Source: Prorocentrum cordatum (taxonomy: Eukaryota; Sar; Dinophyceae; Prorocentrales; Prorocentraceae). Taken from it: a DNA stretch of 64,000 nt. Made by a program: the position numbers and the translations under genes. The notes under the pieces are model-generated. The model worked only from the letters and a program-made list of their open reading frames with translations, did not search any database and was not told the origin of the DNA. This document shows positions 21,027-30,833 of the stretch, in pieces (position 1 is the first letter of the stretch; each line of letters starts with the position of its first letter). Location: NCBI GenBank assembly GCA_963575745.1, contig CAUYUJ010015516.1, positions 455,932 to 519,931 on the forward strand, in the 5' to 3' direction.

Positions 21027-22637
21027 CTACGCGTCGCCGTCCTTGTAGAACCTGCGGCCCCACGCCCTCTGGCCGTTGCACGTCGCGTAGCTTGTCGTAA
21101 ACGTTTCCCAAGTTGTCCTCGGGATCCAGTTGCGGAACCAATCGTTGTACGTGATATCCTGGATGTACACATACTCGTCGTTGTTGATCGCAATGTAGAT
21201 CCAATATTTGATGTAGTAACTCCAGTATCGAAGACCCCAATCGCTGTCTTCGAGATTGTGGCGCCAGTAAGCAGCGTAATCAGATGTACGTGCTCTCTTG
21301 GCGCGCGGCATCGCGGGCGTGTAGTCCTCCGCGCCTGAGGCGCTGGATGCAGCAGCGTCGCCAGGAGCAGGGCGCGGCGGCGGGCGCGGCGGCGGCCGCG
21401 GCTCCATGGCGTCATCGGACTGTTGGGATTGTGTATCGGGATCGGTTCTCATCCCTGTACTACCCCCCCTTTGGTCGGTGTGTGACGGATCGAGGGAGCC
21501 TATCAGTTCGTTGGCAATCGCGGCAAGCTTGCGCTGGGTGAACTGTTCACGGGTTCCGTCCCTTCGAGGGAGAGAAACCGTAATCAGTCCGCGCGCCTGC
21601 CGCGTCTGCCTGTCAATGCGTCCCTCGTTCAGCCACCACTTTCTCCGACCAGCCTGTCCTGTCCTAATGCTGACGTCAAGGATGTCCCACGCGTCGCGCA
21701 TGTCCTCGACGGTCCAGGGCTTCTTGCCGACATTCACGCGGGCACCTGTCATCTGATGATGGAACTTGAGGTCGTTGAGAAAGCGTTGTATGAGATTGGC
21801 GAATGGGTAGTACAGAGGTCGGTCGTCCTCGGATTCGCCCATTAATCTGCATTCGTGTGCAGGCGGGCGACCGGCTTCGACCCACTTCTGATACCTCTTT
21901 TTGGACGTATTGGCCAATCTCCGCAACTGATCTTTCTCTGTGCCTATGTGCGATCGCGCACCCGTCATAATGACGTGTGCGCCATCCTTCATGTATCTCG
22001 CGACCTGGTCCTCGGACAACGTCGTCTTGATCCAGTTCGTCAACTTCTGCAGGTACGCGAGATCGCTCTGTGTGGCGGTGCTCTTACCTGTGGCGCCTAC
22101 GGCCACAGTGTATTGCCAACATATATCACAGAGTGTGCCGTCACCTGTGACAATCCCGAGGGACAGATCTCGACCGCAATTGTGACAGAGCGGTATGGGA
22201 TGCAAGATCGTCTCGGGGGCCCCTGCCGAAGTCAGGTGATCGCGGGATCCCCAGCGGGTGTCCTGACCGCGAGCGAGGCTCTGACCGATCTGATTGATCG
22301 CCTCACGATTGATCTCGGTGTTCGGTCTGGAAGCGATCGATCTGCTTAAACCCTCGATCTCGATCCGAGACAACCTTTCCCCTGGCAGTCCTTTGTACTC
22401 TATCTTGATGTTGTCGGTATCCTCAGTACCGCCATGGCATACGTTCTCCTCACGAAGACGGCGAGCCTGCTTCTGCAAGGTAGCCTCGTTGTCGCCCTCC
22501 TCGCGCTTGAGTCCCGTCTGCTCGGCTATGATACGTACCATAGTTTCCTGATCGGGAGCTGCAGAGGCAACACTGCCTGGGTCCTGGGGAATATCCTGCT
22601 CAGCGCCTTGCTCTCGAGGCGCAGCAGGTGTTTCCAC
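21027..22637 (-). CDS. retrotransposon C-terminal protein with a CxxC...CxxC zinc ribbon, function unknown
   Basis: A 536-codon open block ending at a stop just before the 3' untranslated region. A zinc-ribbon-like pair is visible at residues 151-154 and 170-173 (CHNCGRD, CDIC). Upstream lies a charged, probably coiled stretch (residues 30-125); downstream is a Pro/Arg-rich linker (about 415-445), then a very aromatic Trp/Tyr-rich tail (YWSYYIKYWIYIAI). The ATG is probably not the real start: sequence upstream in this frame (VWEELVETPAAPRE) reads on from the previous block after a frame change near 22680. I recognise no family. Its place just before the 3' LTR is where some elements carry an extra 'env-like' gene, but no signal peptide or clear membrane span is visible. 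Confidence 0.7.
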   Translation of the reverse strand: METPAAPREQGAEQDIPQDPGSVASAAPDQETMVRIIAEQTGLKREEGDNEATLQKQARRLREENVCHGGTEDTDNIKIEYKGLPGERLSRIEIEGLSRSIASRPNTEINREAINQIGQSLARGQDTRWGSRDHLTSAGAPETILHPIPLCHNCGRDLSLGIVTGDGTLCDICWQYTVAVGATGKSTATQSDLAYLQKLTNWIKTTLSEDQVARYMKDGAHVIMTGARSHIGTEKDQLRRLANTSKKRYQKWVEAGRPPAHECRLMGESEDDRPLYYPFANLIQRFLNDLKFHHQMTGARVNVGKKPWTVEDMRDAWDILDVSIRTGQAGRRKWWLNEGRIDRQTRQARGLITVSLPRRDGTREQFTQRKLAAIANELIGSLDPSHTDQRGGSTGMRTDPDTQSQQSDDAMEPRPPPRPPPRPAPGDAAASSASGAEDYTPAMPRAKRARTSDYAAYWRHNLEDSDWGLRYWSYYIKYWIYIAINNDEYVYIQDITYNDWFRNWIPRTTWETFTTSYATCNGQRAWGRRFYKDGDA

Positions 22638-23638
22638 CAGCTCTTCCCATACAGGAAAATCTGGATTACCGTACGTCGCAGTACAATTTTTAATAGGTCA
22701 CGCAATGCCTGAAGTGCAGGATGGTTGTCATGGATGACTTCCTTGGCGAAATCTGGTAGTTCCACAATACTATATTTCAAGATGTTCTGGTATACTTTGG
22801 AAATCCATTGAAAGATGCCTGTGGTCGACTCCTCGATAGTCTCTGGGTCGAGGTAGTGTACCAACTTTTTGAAGAAATGATCTGCACCACAATTGGGTAA
22901 GTCACGTGCCCACTTGTGGGTATGATTGTAGTTCAATTGATATGACTCCGCATTCCATGCTTTCGATCCAAATCGAATTTCAAATTGTAAATGTGACTGA
23001 ATTTTGTCCATTACGATTCTGCCTGCGCCACTGTGTAGCTCGATGATCTGCTTCATCTTGATCATAGGCGAATCCACCAATAACGCCGATGTCCAACAAT
23101 ACACGCGGCAATCATCAGACTGTCTAATCCATCTTGAATCCTCGTCGGGGTCGTAATCTGGATGGTCAAGGAAATTTGATGGCGGATCAATGATGTTATC
23201 GAGGATGCGTGCCTCAATCTGCTCTTATGCTTGGATGTCTGCCGAGAGGTCTGCTCTCATGTTGTCGTTCGCAGCTTTCCCATCGGCAGTAAGAGCGATA
23301 TTTGATACGTCCACGATTACGGTGATCAGTGGATCATGCGATGATGCTGCACCCCGTCGAGGAAATTCGCCCGTCTGAGCGTTGTCCTCGGCAGGTGTGG
23401 CCACCAGCTCGTCTGGATCAGGTGTCCGTGGAGCGGGCCTGCTTGGTGGTGTACGCGGAATACGTGGTCTATGGATGCTAGGCATTCCAAGGTATGGTAA
23501 GCTGCCGCTAACCTTGTGCTGTAGTATCTCCTCGCTGCATGGTGTCGGGCCTTTCAGGACAGTCTCCATCCATGTTGGATCGATGGCGTGTTCTTCGATA
23601 CGAATCGGTAATGCAAATACGACGCCCTTGAGGGGCAT
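22526..23638 (-). CDS. retrotransposon coding block of unknown function, with one in-frame stop
   Basis: One frame is open from 23638 to a TAA at 23225-23227 (137 codons) and continues directly as protein-like sequence (EQIEARILDNIIDPPSNF) down to about 22680, including CRVYCWTSALLVDSPMIKMK and HKWARDLPNCGADHFFKKL. The first part is Pro/Thr-rich with an ITVIVDVSNIAL segment. This block is one frame off from its neighbours on both sides, so a small indel entered near 23645 and another restored the frame near 22680. No domain is recognised. Confidence 0.55.
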
Positions 23639-23648
23639 GCTTTTGTCA

Positions 23649-23960
23649 TTACCAGATATTTACCCATCGTAAACCGTAGTTGAGAATAGGTACTTGTACC
23701 GCAAAGAACTTGTCGAAGATGCCGAAATGGATGATTGGACCATATATGTGTCCCTTGGACAAGGCAATCTTGGTAGTGTGATTGCCTTTGGGCCAGTGGT
23801 TGTCGTAGTGGAAGCATTTGATAGAGCCCCAATTCTTAATGACGATGAAGTCGCCCATTCGAACATCGTTAAATGCAGGACGACGATCCCAATCTGTTTG
23901 CATGATCTTTGATGTGATTGGTCGAAGAGCTTCACGACAATGTGACAATGCAATTAACCA
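23649..23960 (-). CDS. 99-residue block after the phosphotransferase-like ORF
   Basis: It starts directly after the TAA that ends the Tpt1-like block (23961-23963) and stays in the same frame: WLIALSHCREALRPITSKIM, then MGDFIVIKNWGSIKCFHYD and HIYGPIIHFGIFDKFFAVQV. It has no ATG of its own before residue ~20 and ends at a stop at 23649. This looks like the continuation of the same polyprotein rather than a separate gene. No family is recognised. Confidence 0.5.
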   Translation of the reverse strand, partial: WLIALSHCREALRPITSKIMQTDWDRRPAFNDVRMGDFIVIKNWGSIKCFHYDNHWPKGNHTTKIALSKGHIYGPIIHFGIFDKFFAVQVPILNYGLRWVNIW

Positions 23961-26336
23961 TTATTTATCATCTGCTTTGTGATTGGTCTCCTGAATCATA
24001 GCGCGTACTATTTGCTCATCCAAGGCGTCCTCTGCGGATGTACGGCCAGCAGGGGTTTCCCCCGGCCTGGCCGAGGGTGCTGGTGCTGGCGTCGTCCTTG
24101 GAGGCTCCATGTTGTGGTCGGGGTCGATAGGTGCCAATCCAGGTGGGTCGTCAATAAGTTCTCCAGGGAGGCAGGCGCAAATCTCGTATTTGCTCAATGG
24201 CTCTCTGGCTGCCAATGGCGGGTAGTCCCATGGGTCGCCATCTGGCCACAACTGCTGGCCATGCATGTGGTGTGGTTTGAGGCGGCGAATTGCAATAATT
24301 GCCGCAGCGGGTACCACGTCCTCAGTCATGATAGCGCCCTGAGCACCCAACCAAAATCTGCAACCTGCTTTTGTGGCGATTTCCATGTTAATCACCAGCT
24401 CGACTTCGTTCTTGTAGCTGTTGAACTTGTACGATTCCACTGAAGTATGTGGGTTCTTTTGAACATTGTTCACATATGTGCTAGAAATGAAGAATGCCTC
24501 AGATCGTTGCGATGGTTTGTAATTTCTGTCTCTCTGAGAATGTGGTTCAACATATCCAGGAATGATCCCTGTCTTCAATATGTTCTTCCAGGCACGGGAT
24601 GCTGTGCCATGATGGAGATACTTGACATCTGTCCACTGTAGGCTCTCCCATCCCATATTCCATGGCTTAGAAGATGGGTTGACACAACTGTGACCACCAA
24701 CGCACCGAATAGCAATGACGCTGTTCCAGTCAAAAGTACTGGGGTCACCTCCTTCAGGGATCGGCTTGGCATATATCTCGAGTCTGTTTTTCTGCGGGTC
24801 AATATGCTTCTGGAACGCACGAATAATGAATATCGGATAGTAGTCGTTCCAATCGGTGTATCCATCATTTTCACCGTCTTTCTTGAAATGTGCCACTGCC
24901 GCTTCCATGGATGGTCCATTGTGTCTTTCTTTGCGATCTCGGAATTTCCATTCGACCATTTCTTTAAATGATTTCCAATTGCTTGGAATCTTCCAATCAT
25001 TCTTTGTTGTTTTCTCCCAGATATTAATACGTCTGTCATGAAATTGGTTGTTCCAAAACTTCTTGTAGTGAATATCATGGCGGAACATGGTCGTGATGTC
25101 TTTGCTCATGTATTTGCTTGTCCCCAGCCATTCTTCATCAATTAGCTCAGGACCAGAACGTACATCGTCGTAATGTGGTAATGGTATCCATTTCCACTCT
25201 GGGAAACAACCAGATTGTGCAATGTCAGGCGCATGAGCAATCACACTATCATCATGCAGTAGCTGCTCGTACCACTCCTGGTCTCCCATGCAGGCAAATC
25301 CATTGGTCGCACTCGTGCCCCGCAACATTGGGCACATGTATGGATGGTCATCTTTGACGCCTGCTTGTAGCTTCCATTCGCGAATAGTGCATGAGTTGTC
25401 GAAGATCCCGATCTTGCTGGTATCCTCGTGCATGGAACGCTCACAGCTGTCCTGCCATGACAATATATTCATCCCATGTGGAGAAGGCTCCTCCTCGGCA
25501 GGATTTGCCCCCAGCTCCATTGCCTCAAGGTCGGTGCCGTCGTCAGGGATCGGTACCGCCTCAGCTTTTGGGAGCTGATCTGCTGGTTGTTGTTCTGCTT
25601 TAGGCTCTGGAGTCGATGGTTGCGACGTTTTTATCGATTGCGGTCCAGGTTGCAGTGGATCAGGCAATGGGCCTGGTGGGGCTGGCTGTGCTGTGTCATC
25701 AGCTGCCTTCCATACGGATGTAGGAACACCAGGGTCATGACCCAAAGCAACTCGATCCAGTGCATTCTGCTTGAAGAATGTTTTGCATGCCTCGATGTTC
25801 TTCTCGTTCTCGGCAGCTGGGCCGATGCGGTGAGAAGACAATCTGTTTTCTTCTGCAATGATTCTTGATTTGGTCGCATTATCGTCTCCATCCAAATCTT
25901 TGATCTGATGTAAGAATTGCTCGAATACAACCCAAGTAACTGCATGTGCATCTTCAACAGTTTTGACGATCTTGGGTTCTAGAAGTTCATCTTTCTCAAG
26001 AGAATGCCAAGACGCCCAAGCCCCAGGGCATTCTTTGATCAACAGCATAAGGTACTGGAATAAGTCGTTGTATGCAATAACCCATGGATCATTATCAGGA
26101 AAGGTTTGGTCAGGATCGCCAGGGTCAGGTGCTGGCGTACGCGTCGACCTTCCAGGAGTCGGCTCAGTGGTGTCGCCCGTCTCGGCAGGCAGTGATGCCC
26201 GCAATGTGCCCTCGGCACATGACGCCATCCACGCACAATGAGCCATCTCGTTTGCCGTCTGTGTCATCAATGTTGTGAGGCTGAGGTCTCTTTTCCATTC
26301 GTTTGTCAACTTTTCTCTGAAGTCGAGGGCTGCCAT
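23961..26336 (-). CDS. retrotransposon-borne Tpt1/KptA-like RNA 2'-phosphotransferase domain protein
   Basis: A 791-codon block. Residues about 403-680 follow the Tpt1/KptA order: SKYMSKDITTMFRHD (Arg419-His420, matching the LS..L..LRH motif), QKNRLEIY, AIRCVGGHS (Arg544, GHS 548-550), YLHHGTASRAWKNILKTG (HGT 576-578), a FFISST strand, and VELVIN followed by GCRFWLGAQGAIMTEDVVP. Known of the family: these ADP-ribosyltransferase-fold enzymes use NAD+ to remove an internal RNA 2'-phosphate, and an Arg-His-Arg-Arg tetrad is essential. The first three residues are visible; at the place of the fourth Arg I see Ser640/Tyr/Lys, so activity is uncertain. N-terminal ~290 residues: helical, then a Pro-rich linker. 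The C-terminus is Pro-rich. An in-frame TAG (26349-26351) separates it from the RNase H/extension block. Confidence 0.75.
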   Translation of the reverse strand: MAALDFREKLTNEWKRDLSLTTLMTQTANEMAHCAWMASCAEGTLRASLPAETGDTTEPTPGRSTRTPAPDPGDPDQTFPDNDPWVIAYNDLFQYLMLLIKECPGAWASWHSLEKDELLEPKIVKTVEDAHAVTWVVFEQFLHQIKDLDGDDNATKSRIIAEENRLSSHRIGPAAENEKNIEACKTFFKQNALDRVALGHDPGVPTSVWKAADDTAQPAPPGPLPDPLQPGPQSIKTSQPSTPEPKAEQQPADQLPKAEAVPIPDDGTDLEAMELGANPAEEEPSPHGMNILSWQDSCERSMHEDTSKIGIFDNSCTIREWKLQAGVKDDHPYMCPMLRGTSATNGFACMGDQEWYEQLLHDDSVIAHAPDIAQSGCFPEWKWIPLPHYDDVRSGPELIDEEWLGTSKYMSKDITTMFRHDIHYKKFWNNQFHDRRINIWEKTTKNDWKIPSNWKSFKEMVEWKFRDRKERHNGPSMEAAVAHFKKDGENDGYTDWNDYYPIFIIRAFQKHIDPQKNRLEIYAKPIPEGGDPSTFDWNSVIAIRCVGGHSCVNPSSKPWNMGWESLQWTDVKYLHHGTASRAWKNILKTGIIPGYVEPHSQRDRNYKPSQRSEAFFISSTYVNNVQKNPHTSVESYKFNSYKNEVELVINMEIATKAGCRFWLGAQGAIMTEDVVPAAAIIAIRRLKPHHMHGQQLWPDGDPWDYPPLAAREPLSKYEICACLPGELIDDPPGLAPIDPDHNMEPPRTTPAPAPSARPGETPAGRTSAEDALDEQIVRAMIQETNHKADDK

Positions 26337-26348
26337 GATTTCTTTGGC

Positions 26349-29300
26349 CTATGCGTAGGCCTGGTTGTCCGTGACAGCAGTCAGCAGGGGCGGCCTGAAT
26401 GGATATGGCTGAGAAGGAAGAGACTGTATCAAGGCGCAAAAATTGCGATAGCATACTGCGTCGCAGAATTGCGTTGTAAACATTGCCATGTTATGGTTGT
26501 TCTGTTTGGCGTGCCAAGCCTGTGGGGTAACCCTGTTGTACGTATCCACCCAATGGTCGGATGGAAGAACAGTGATACCACGGTTCTGCATGATAGTGAT
26601 CAAGTCGCTCGTGTGGTGATCAAAGTTCGGGTGTACGCCCCATTGCGCTGCTTTTCCAGGTCCCATGACCGTGGGGCAGCGGAAATACTGCATCACATCG
26701 ACAAAACGTGATACGTCCACGAGCACGTGCACGGGCATGAGCGTCGGGACGCCGCCCTCACATTCCATCTTTTGGAGCTCGTGTACGTTGGTAGGAGCAC
26801 GACTGTGATGTCGGCGCATGTCGATGGTGTTCTGTCCAGGATTGGCACATGCGATGTCGTTCGCGCTCCATACTACCATGGCATTGAGTCCCCTGTGATA
26901 GTGTCTTTGTTTTATGGATGATGGGAAATCATTGGCCCAGTATTCCCAGATGGTCTCGTTCAACTCGCGCCACTTCTTAATGGAAGCGCTGTCGCTTTGA
27001 AACATGAGGCCTCTGGCTTCGCGGATCTTCCTGATCATGTTGCGCTGCTCGAGGGTGTTCTCAAACTGATTGTTGAGAAGAGCGTTGATACGGCTTTCCT
27101 CTTTCTCGAAACGTTGCTTGCGTAGTTCCTCCATCCCGTATCGTGCGCCTTCATAACCAGCTTCAGGCAAGAGAACGCAATCTTGACCAATCGGCGTGTC
27201 ATTTTGTCTGAACCATTCCCTGTAATTGCCAAAAGAGAATGCCCACATCATGATGTCGTCGCGGATCATGGTCGACAGGTGCTCTAGAGTAGCGCCGCCC
27301 ATGTATTCCGCGCGGTTAAGGCATGGCATGAATAGCGGTACAAGAGCAGTATTCGATGCTTTGGCGAGGTCGATTCTCTTCTGGGCAGTGTTGAGCTCGT
27401 CGATGCCGAAAGTGGGGTACTTCTTGTGGTTTGCACCCTTAGTCCCTTTCTTCGGATGCATGATCCATGTTGAGTCAGTGTATAAGTTGGTCCATTTGTA
27501 CGCGTGACCCGACGGCCCAAACGCATGATGTAATAGTAGTCCCAAGTCCTCTTGTATGAGGGAGTGCCACCCATTGTCTGATAATAGGGTAGAAACCAAG
27601 CGACCATCACAAAAGGCACTGTATTTTGCGTGGTCCAGCTCAAATGGGTCAACATCATTGCCAGGAGTCAGGCCAGGGTCATTCGAACCCATCTGGTCAG
27701 CAACTTCGCCGAAGAAGTCGTTGCCCTCGTTGTATGGTGTCCAACGGTAGGTACGCTCTGTATCTTGTGGATCGTCCAATATCGCCACCCAACCATTCGG
27801 ATGGTCGGATGGTGTTGCCACCGTCTTGGAGTTTGATCCGATACTTCCAAAGCCTCCGCGCGCAGTCAACCATGTAGTAAGCTTGCGGCGGAACTTCTTT
27901 GTTTGGGTAAGGTCGGACAATGCTCTCGTGTTGGTGACCAAGTTATCTTCGACGATGTGACCGATGTGTCCAGATGTATCCGATGTCCTGGCGATGCCAG
28001 GTGGACGAGTAGGTAGTTTGGCCATTGCGCGATCAATTTTAGGAGCATAGCATGGCGTTACCAAGCCATTCTGGTATACATCGGATGGTGCACTCAGACC
28101 ATTGTTGTAATATCTTTGCGTATCCGTAACGCTGTCCTCAGTGTATTGTCCCAGAACTGCACTGCCAATTTTGGACCAATCGTTGCGAATCATCATCCAC
28201 TCCGTCTTCAGTATGATTGTAGTAAAGTTTGATGGTGGACATTTGCGGTCTGATCCTGGGATCGTCGCATTCAAATGATCATGTAGTCCACGAACACTGT
28301 CTTGTACTGAAGGATTACGATTGAAAAGGCTGGAAATCATACACATAGCACGCATGAATGATAGCCACGGCGTAGCTGTGAACGTGTTGTACTCGTAGTT
28401 GGCGTTGCCGCCGACGGATCCACTCTCGGTGCTGGCCCATTTCTTAGCCTCGACGGACGCGAAGCGGGCAAGTTCACGAATAGAGGATTCGTCGGGTACG
28501 CGAAGATCATATTCTCCGCTCCGATCGGCACGCCGTTGATGTATGTATATGTAACCATCTTCGGGATCACGGGGACGACCAGTTTGAGCGTGGCACGCGA
28601 AGCCCACGCGGTCATCGTCTCTGGCGTTCGGGTCGTACTCCTTGTCGTAGCCGATGGGCCAGCCGACGAGGTTGAGCGGCTGTGCCTGATCCATCTCGTG
28701 GATGGAGGGGTCGGGATTAGAACCGATCTCACTTACTTTCGCCTCGCAAGCGGCAAACAGGATGCTTGTAAGCTTTGCAGCTCGAGTCGTAAAATTGCTG
28801 CTGTGAGAACGAATAATCAATGTCCTAACTCTCTCTGCATCTCGTTGAGGTGAGGGAGGATGGCGGGGATGTCTGCCGTGCGGTGAACGTGCGCGTGAGC
28901 GAGGTGTGCGCGACGCAATATCTGCGGCTGGTACGCCAATGTGGTACATGCATGCACATAGTCCCTCGTGACTAGCTTGCCCAACACACTGAAATCCGCA
29001 TTCTGATCCTACATCGCCCCATCTTTCTTTTTCCGTCAGCAATATCTTGCATATTTCTGGGCATCCATTCAATTTAGGAGGTTCCGCTTCATGAGGTAAA
29101 CCATCGGGCCTCCGAGGCCCTCGTATCGGCGGACACTGTATCGGAGTGACAGGAAAAATAAGCGAGTGGTCCAAGAGGTCCTTCCAAAGGTCTGCTTTCT
29201 TGGTCTCGAAATGTTTGGTCATCATATCTGCGATCTGCTCTTTTGTTCCTACATATTTAAGCTCGATATGTTCAATTTGGCATGTTTCGCATATCCAATC

Positions 29301-30833
29301 CAGATTGATACGATGAGTACGATGAAGATGACGACGTGCTGGTGTACGTCCTTTTTGGACAATTTTGATAACGGCCTGGTTATCCTCCAGGACGATGAGA
29401 CGTACTTTGGGTGCACTGATCTCTGGAGCTGGCTCTGGATCCACGTGTAGTACGGTACCTTCATGGGATATTGTACGTCTCTTTGGAGTCGTAGGTAAAT
29501 CCGTATTTAGCGGTAGTTGCCTACGGCTAGGAGAAGATCCCCGAGTAGGGGGTGCCTTGCGAGGCGATGGTTTACGCTTTTTTTTGGCTGCCAATGTAGG
29601 ACACATCGCCGGGTCAACGTGTCGATGGCAACTCAGGCATGTATTCTTCTCTTTGCATGTTTTGGCTACTCCAACCACGGCTCCCCAGAATGATAGTAGT
29701 GGTAACCCTTCCAGTCGTAGTGCGGAATCGAGAGCAACAATCTCCGATTCAGTTGATGAATGTGAAACATCCGTTTGTTTCTTACATGCAGCGTTGACTG
29801 GAAAGAACGCATTGGGTCCAACAAGCGCAGCAAAAACACCGGTAGTGGATTTGGATGATGTAATGCAATCAGCGAACGAGGCGTCAGTGAAGAGCATGAT
29901 GGATAACTTGTCTGACGAATCGCCTATCCATCCGTGTAAGCAATGTGTACGCGTCGTTTTGATGTAGCATATCAACCGATGTAGACGTTTGTCACATGTA
30001 GTATTCCATTTGGTAATTTCTCTGGCCAACATACATACCGGATGTAGAAGATCGAAACGACAGCAACGTGCCAAGTACAGGATCTTCATTAGTACACTTG
30101 CCGCGTCCTGGCCGAGAACGCCCTCGTCTGAATAGTCGGACTCAGTGAAGGAGGTGTCCTCGATGCCAGGGGTCTCTGCGTCGGGTAGATCATGGTATGT
30201 GGCGGGTATGGTATTGGTAGAAGTTGTGTCGACCGATTTTGCTGGGCTGGATGATCGTGGCCGTGCGTTGAGCACACTGGTAGGTCTGGCGACCGACCCG
30301 GAGGAGGATGGCGATTTGGATCGCGAAGCCCTCGGCGAGTCGGATCGTTTCCGACGTGACCCTGTTCCCTGGGCGCGCTTGGAGGCGCATTCCAGGTACC
30401 GCTCAATGCACTGATCTGTAAAACCAAGCATGTCATGTCGAATACCACGAACGTGTTTTGCCGTATTGTAATCTTTCTCGTTGTGTGCAGGTAGCATAGG
30501 GCGTATTGTGGACATTCTTTTGTCGAAGATGCTCTGCGGTACATCATATGCTTGTTGTCCACAACCCAAATATTGTGAGTATGGAGTAGGTGGATCCAAA
30601 TCGATACCGCTTTTGCGAATATAATCCCAGCCAGTCTGTAGATTATGAGCTGGGCCGGCCAATTTAAAATCGTCCACATATACTGAAAGTATCAATCCCA
30701 GTTTGTGTGTCTCCATACGCATTCCCATCCTGAAATAGGCTCGAAACCGACGCTTTCCAAGCATGTACGGCATTTTCGTTCCCAAAAGACACCTGCGAGA
30801 GGGTGTCCGTATAGTGCCAATCGCAATCGGCAC
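26349..30833 (-). CDS. retrotransposon Pol: RT C-terminal half, RNase H, and ~930-residue unknown extension
   Basis: 1494 codons. Reverse transcriptase catalytic YVDD at residues 52-55 (LSVYVDDFKLAGP). Copia-type RNase H: Asp317 (LFTDASFAD), Glu362 (SSTESEIVALD), Asp484 (VLEDNQAVIK), HRTHRINLDWICE and Asp536 (QIADMMTK). An ~80-residue basic insertion with a CLSCHRH motif (399-405) splits RNase H between Glu362 and Asp484. Residues ~561-1494 are an extension beyond the normal copia C-terminus. It begins with a Cys/His cluster (C591, C595, C612, C616, H622, C626, C628, H631) and then a long, probably globular region (WLSFMRAMCMISSLF, HPKKGTKGANHKKYPTFG) that I do not recognise. The RT N-terminal half is in the preceding block, one frame off. 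Confidence 0.88.
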   Translation of the reverse strand: MPIAIGTIRTPSRRCLLGTKMPYMLGKRRFRAYFRMGMRMETHKLGLILSVYVDDFKLAGPAHNLQTGWDYIRKSGIDLDPPTPYSQYLGCGQQAYDVPQSIFDKRMSTIRPMLPAHNEKDYNTAKHVRGIRHDMLGFTDQCIERYLECASKRAQGTGSRRKRSDSPRASRSKSPSSSGSVARPTSVLNARPRSSSPAKSVDTTSTNTIPATYHDLPDAETPGIEDTSFTESDYSDEGVLGQDAASVLMKILYLARCCRFDLLHPVCMLAREITKWNTTCDKRLHRLICYIKTTRTHCLHGWIGDSSDKLSIMLFTDASFADCITSSKSTTGVFAALVGPNAFFPVNAACKKQTDVSHSSTESEIVALDSALRLEGLPLLSFWGAVVGVAKTCKEKNTCLSCHRHVDPAMCPTLAAKKKRKPSPRKAPPTRGSSPSRRQLPLNTDLPTTPKRRTISHEGTVLHVDPEPAPEISAPKVRLIVLEDNQAVIKIVQKGRTPARRHLHRTHRINLDWICETCQIEHIELKYVGTKEQIADMMTKHFETKKADLWKDLLDHSLIFPVTPIQCPPIRGPRRPDGLPHEAEPPKLNGCPEICKILLTEKERWGDVGSECGFQCVGQASHEGLCACMYHIGVPAADIASRTPRSRARSPHGRHPRHPPSPQRDAERVRTLIIRSHSSNFTTRAAKLTSILFAACEAKVSEIGSNPDPSIHEMDQAQPLNLVGWPIGYDKEYDPNARDDDRVGFACHAQTGRPRDPEDGYIYIHQRRADRSGEYDLRVPDESSIRELARFASVEAKKWASTESGSVGGNANYEYNTFTATPWLSFMRAMCMISSLFNRNPSVQDSVRGLHDHLNATIPGSDRKCPPSNFTTIILKTEWMMIRNDWSKIGSAVLGQYTEDSVTDTQRYYNNGLSAPSDVYQNGLVTPCYAPKIDRAMAKLPTRPPGIARTSDTSGHIGHIVEDNLVTNTRALSDLTQTKKFRRKLTTWLTARGGFGSIGSNSKTVATPSDHPNGWVAILDDPQDTERTYRWTPYNEGNDFFGEVADQMGSNDPGLTPGNDVDPFELDHAKYSAFCDGRLVSTLLSDNGWHSLIQEDLGLLLHHAFGPSGHAYKWTNLYTDSTWIMHPKKGTKGANHKKYPTFGIDELNTAQKRIDLAKASNTALVPLFMPCLNRAEYMGGATLEHLSTMIRDDIMMWAFSFGNYREWFRQNDTPIGQDCVLLPEAGYEGARYGMEELRKQRFEKEESRINALLNNQFENTLEQRNMIRKIREARGLMFQSDSASIKKWRELNETIWEYWANDFPSSIKQRHYHRGLNAMVVWSANDIACANPGQNTIDMRRHHSRAPTNVHELQKMECEGGVPTLMPVHVLVDVSRFVDVMQYFRCPTVMGPGKAAQWGVHPNFDHHTSDLITIMQNRGITVLPSDHWVDTYNRVTPQAWHAKQNNHNMAMFTTQFCDAVCYRNFCALIQSLPSQPYPFRPPLLTAVTDNQAYA

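Noticed and set aside
21027-22637. Envelope-type gene before the 3' LTR
   Set aside because: No signal peptide, no convincing transmembrane segment and no fusion-peptide-like feature; the aromatic tail is too polar in places.
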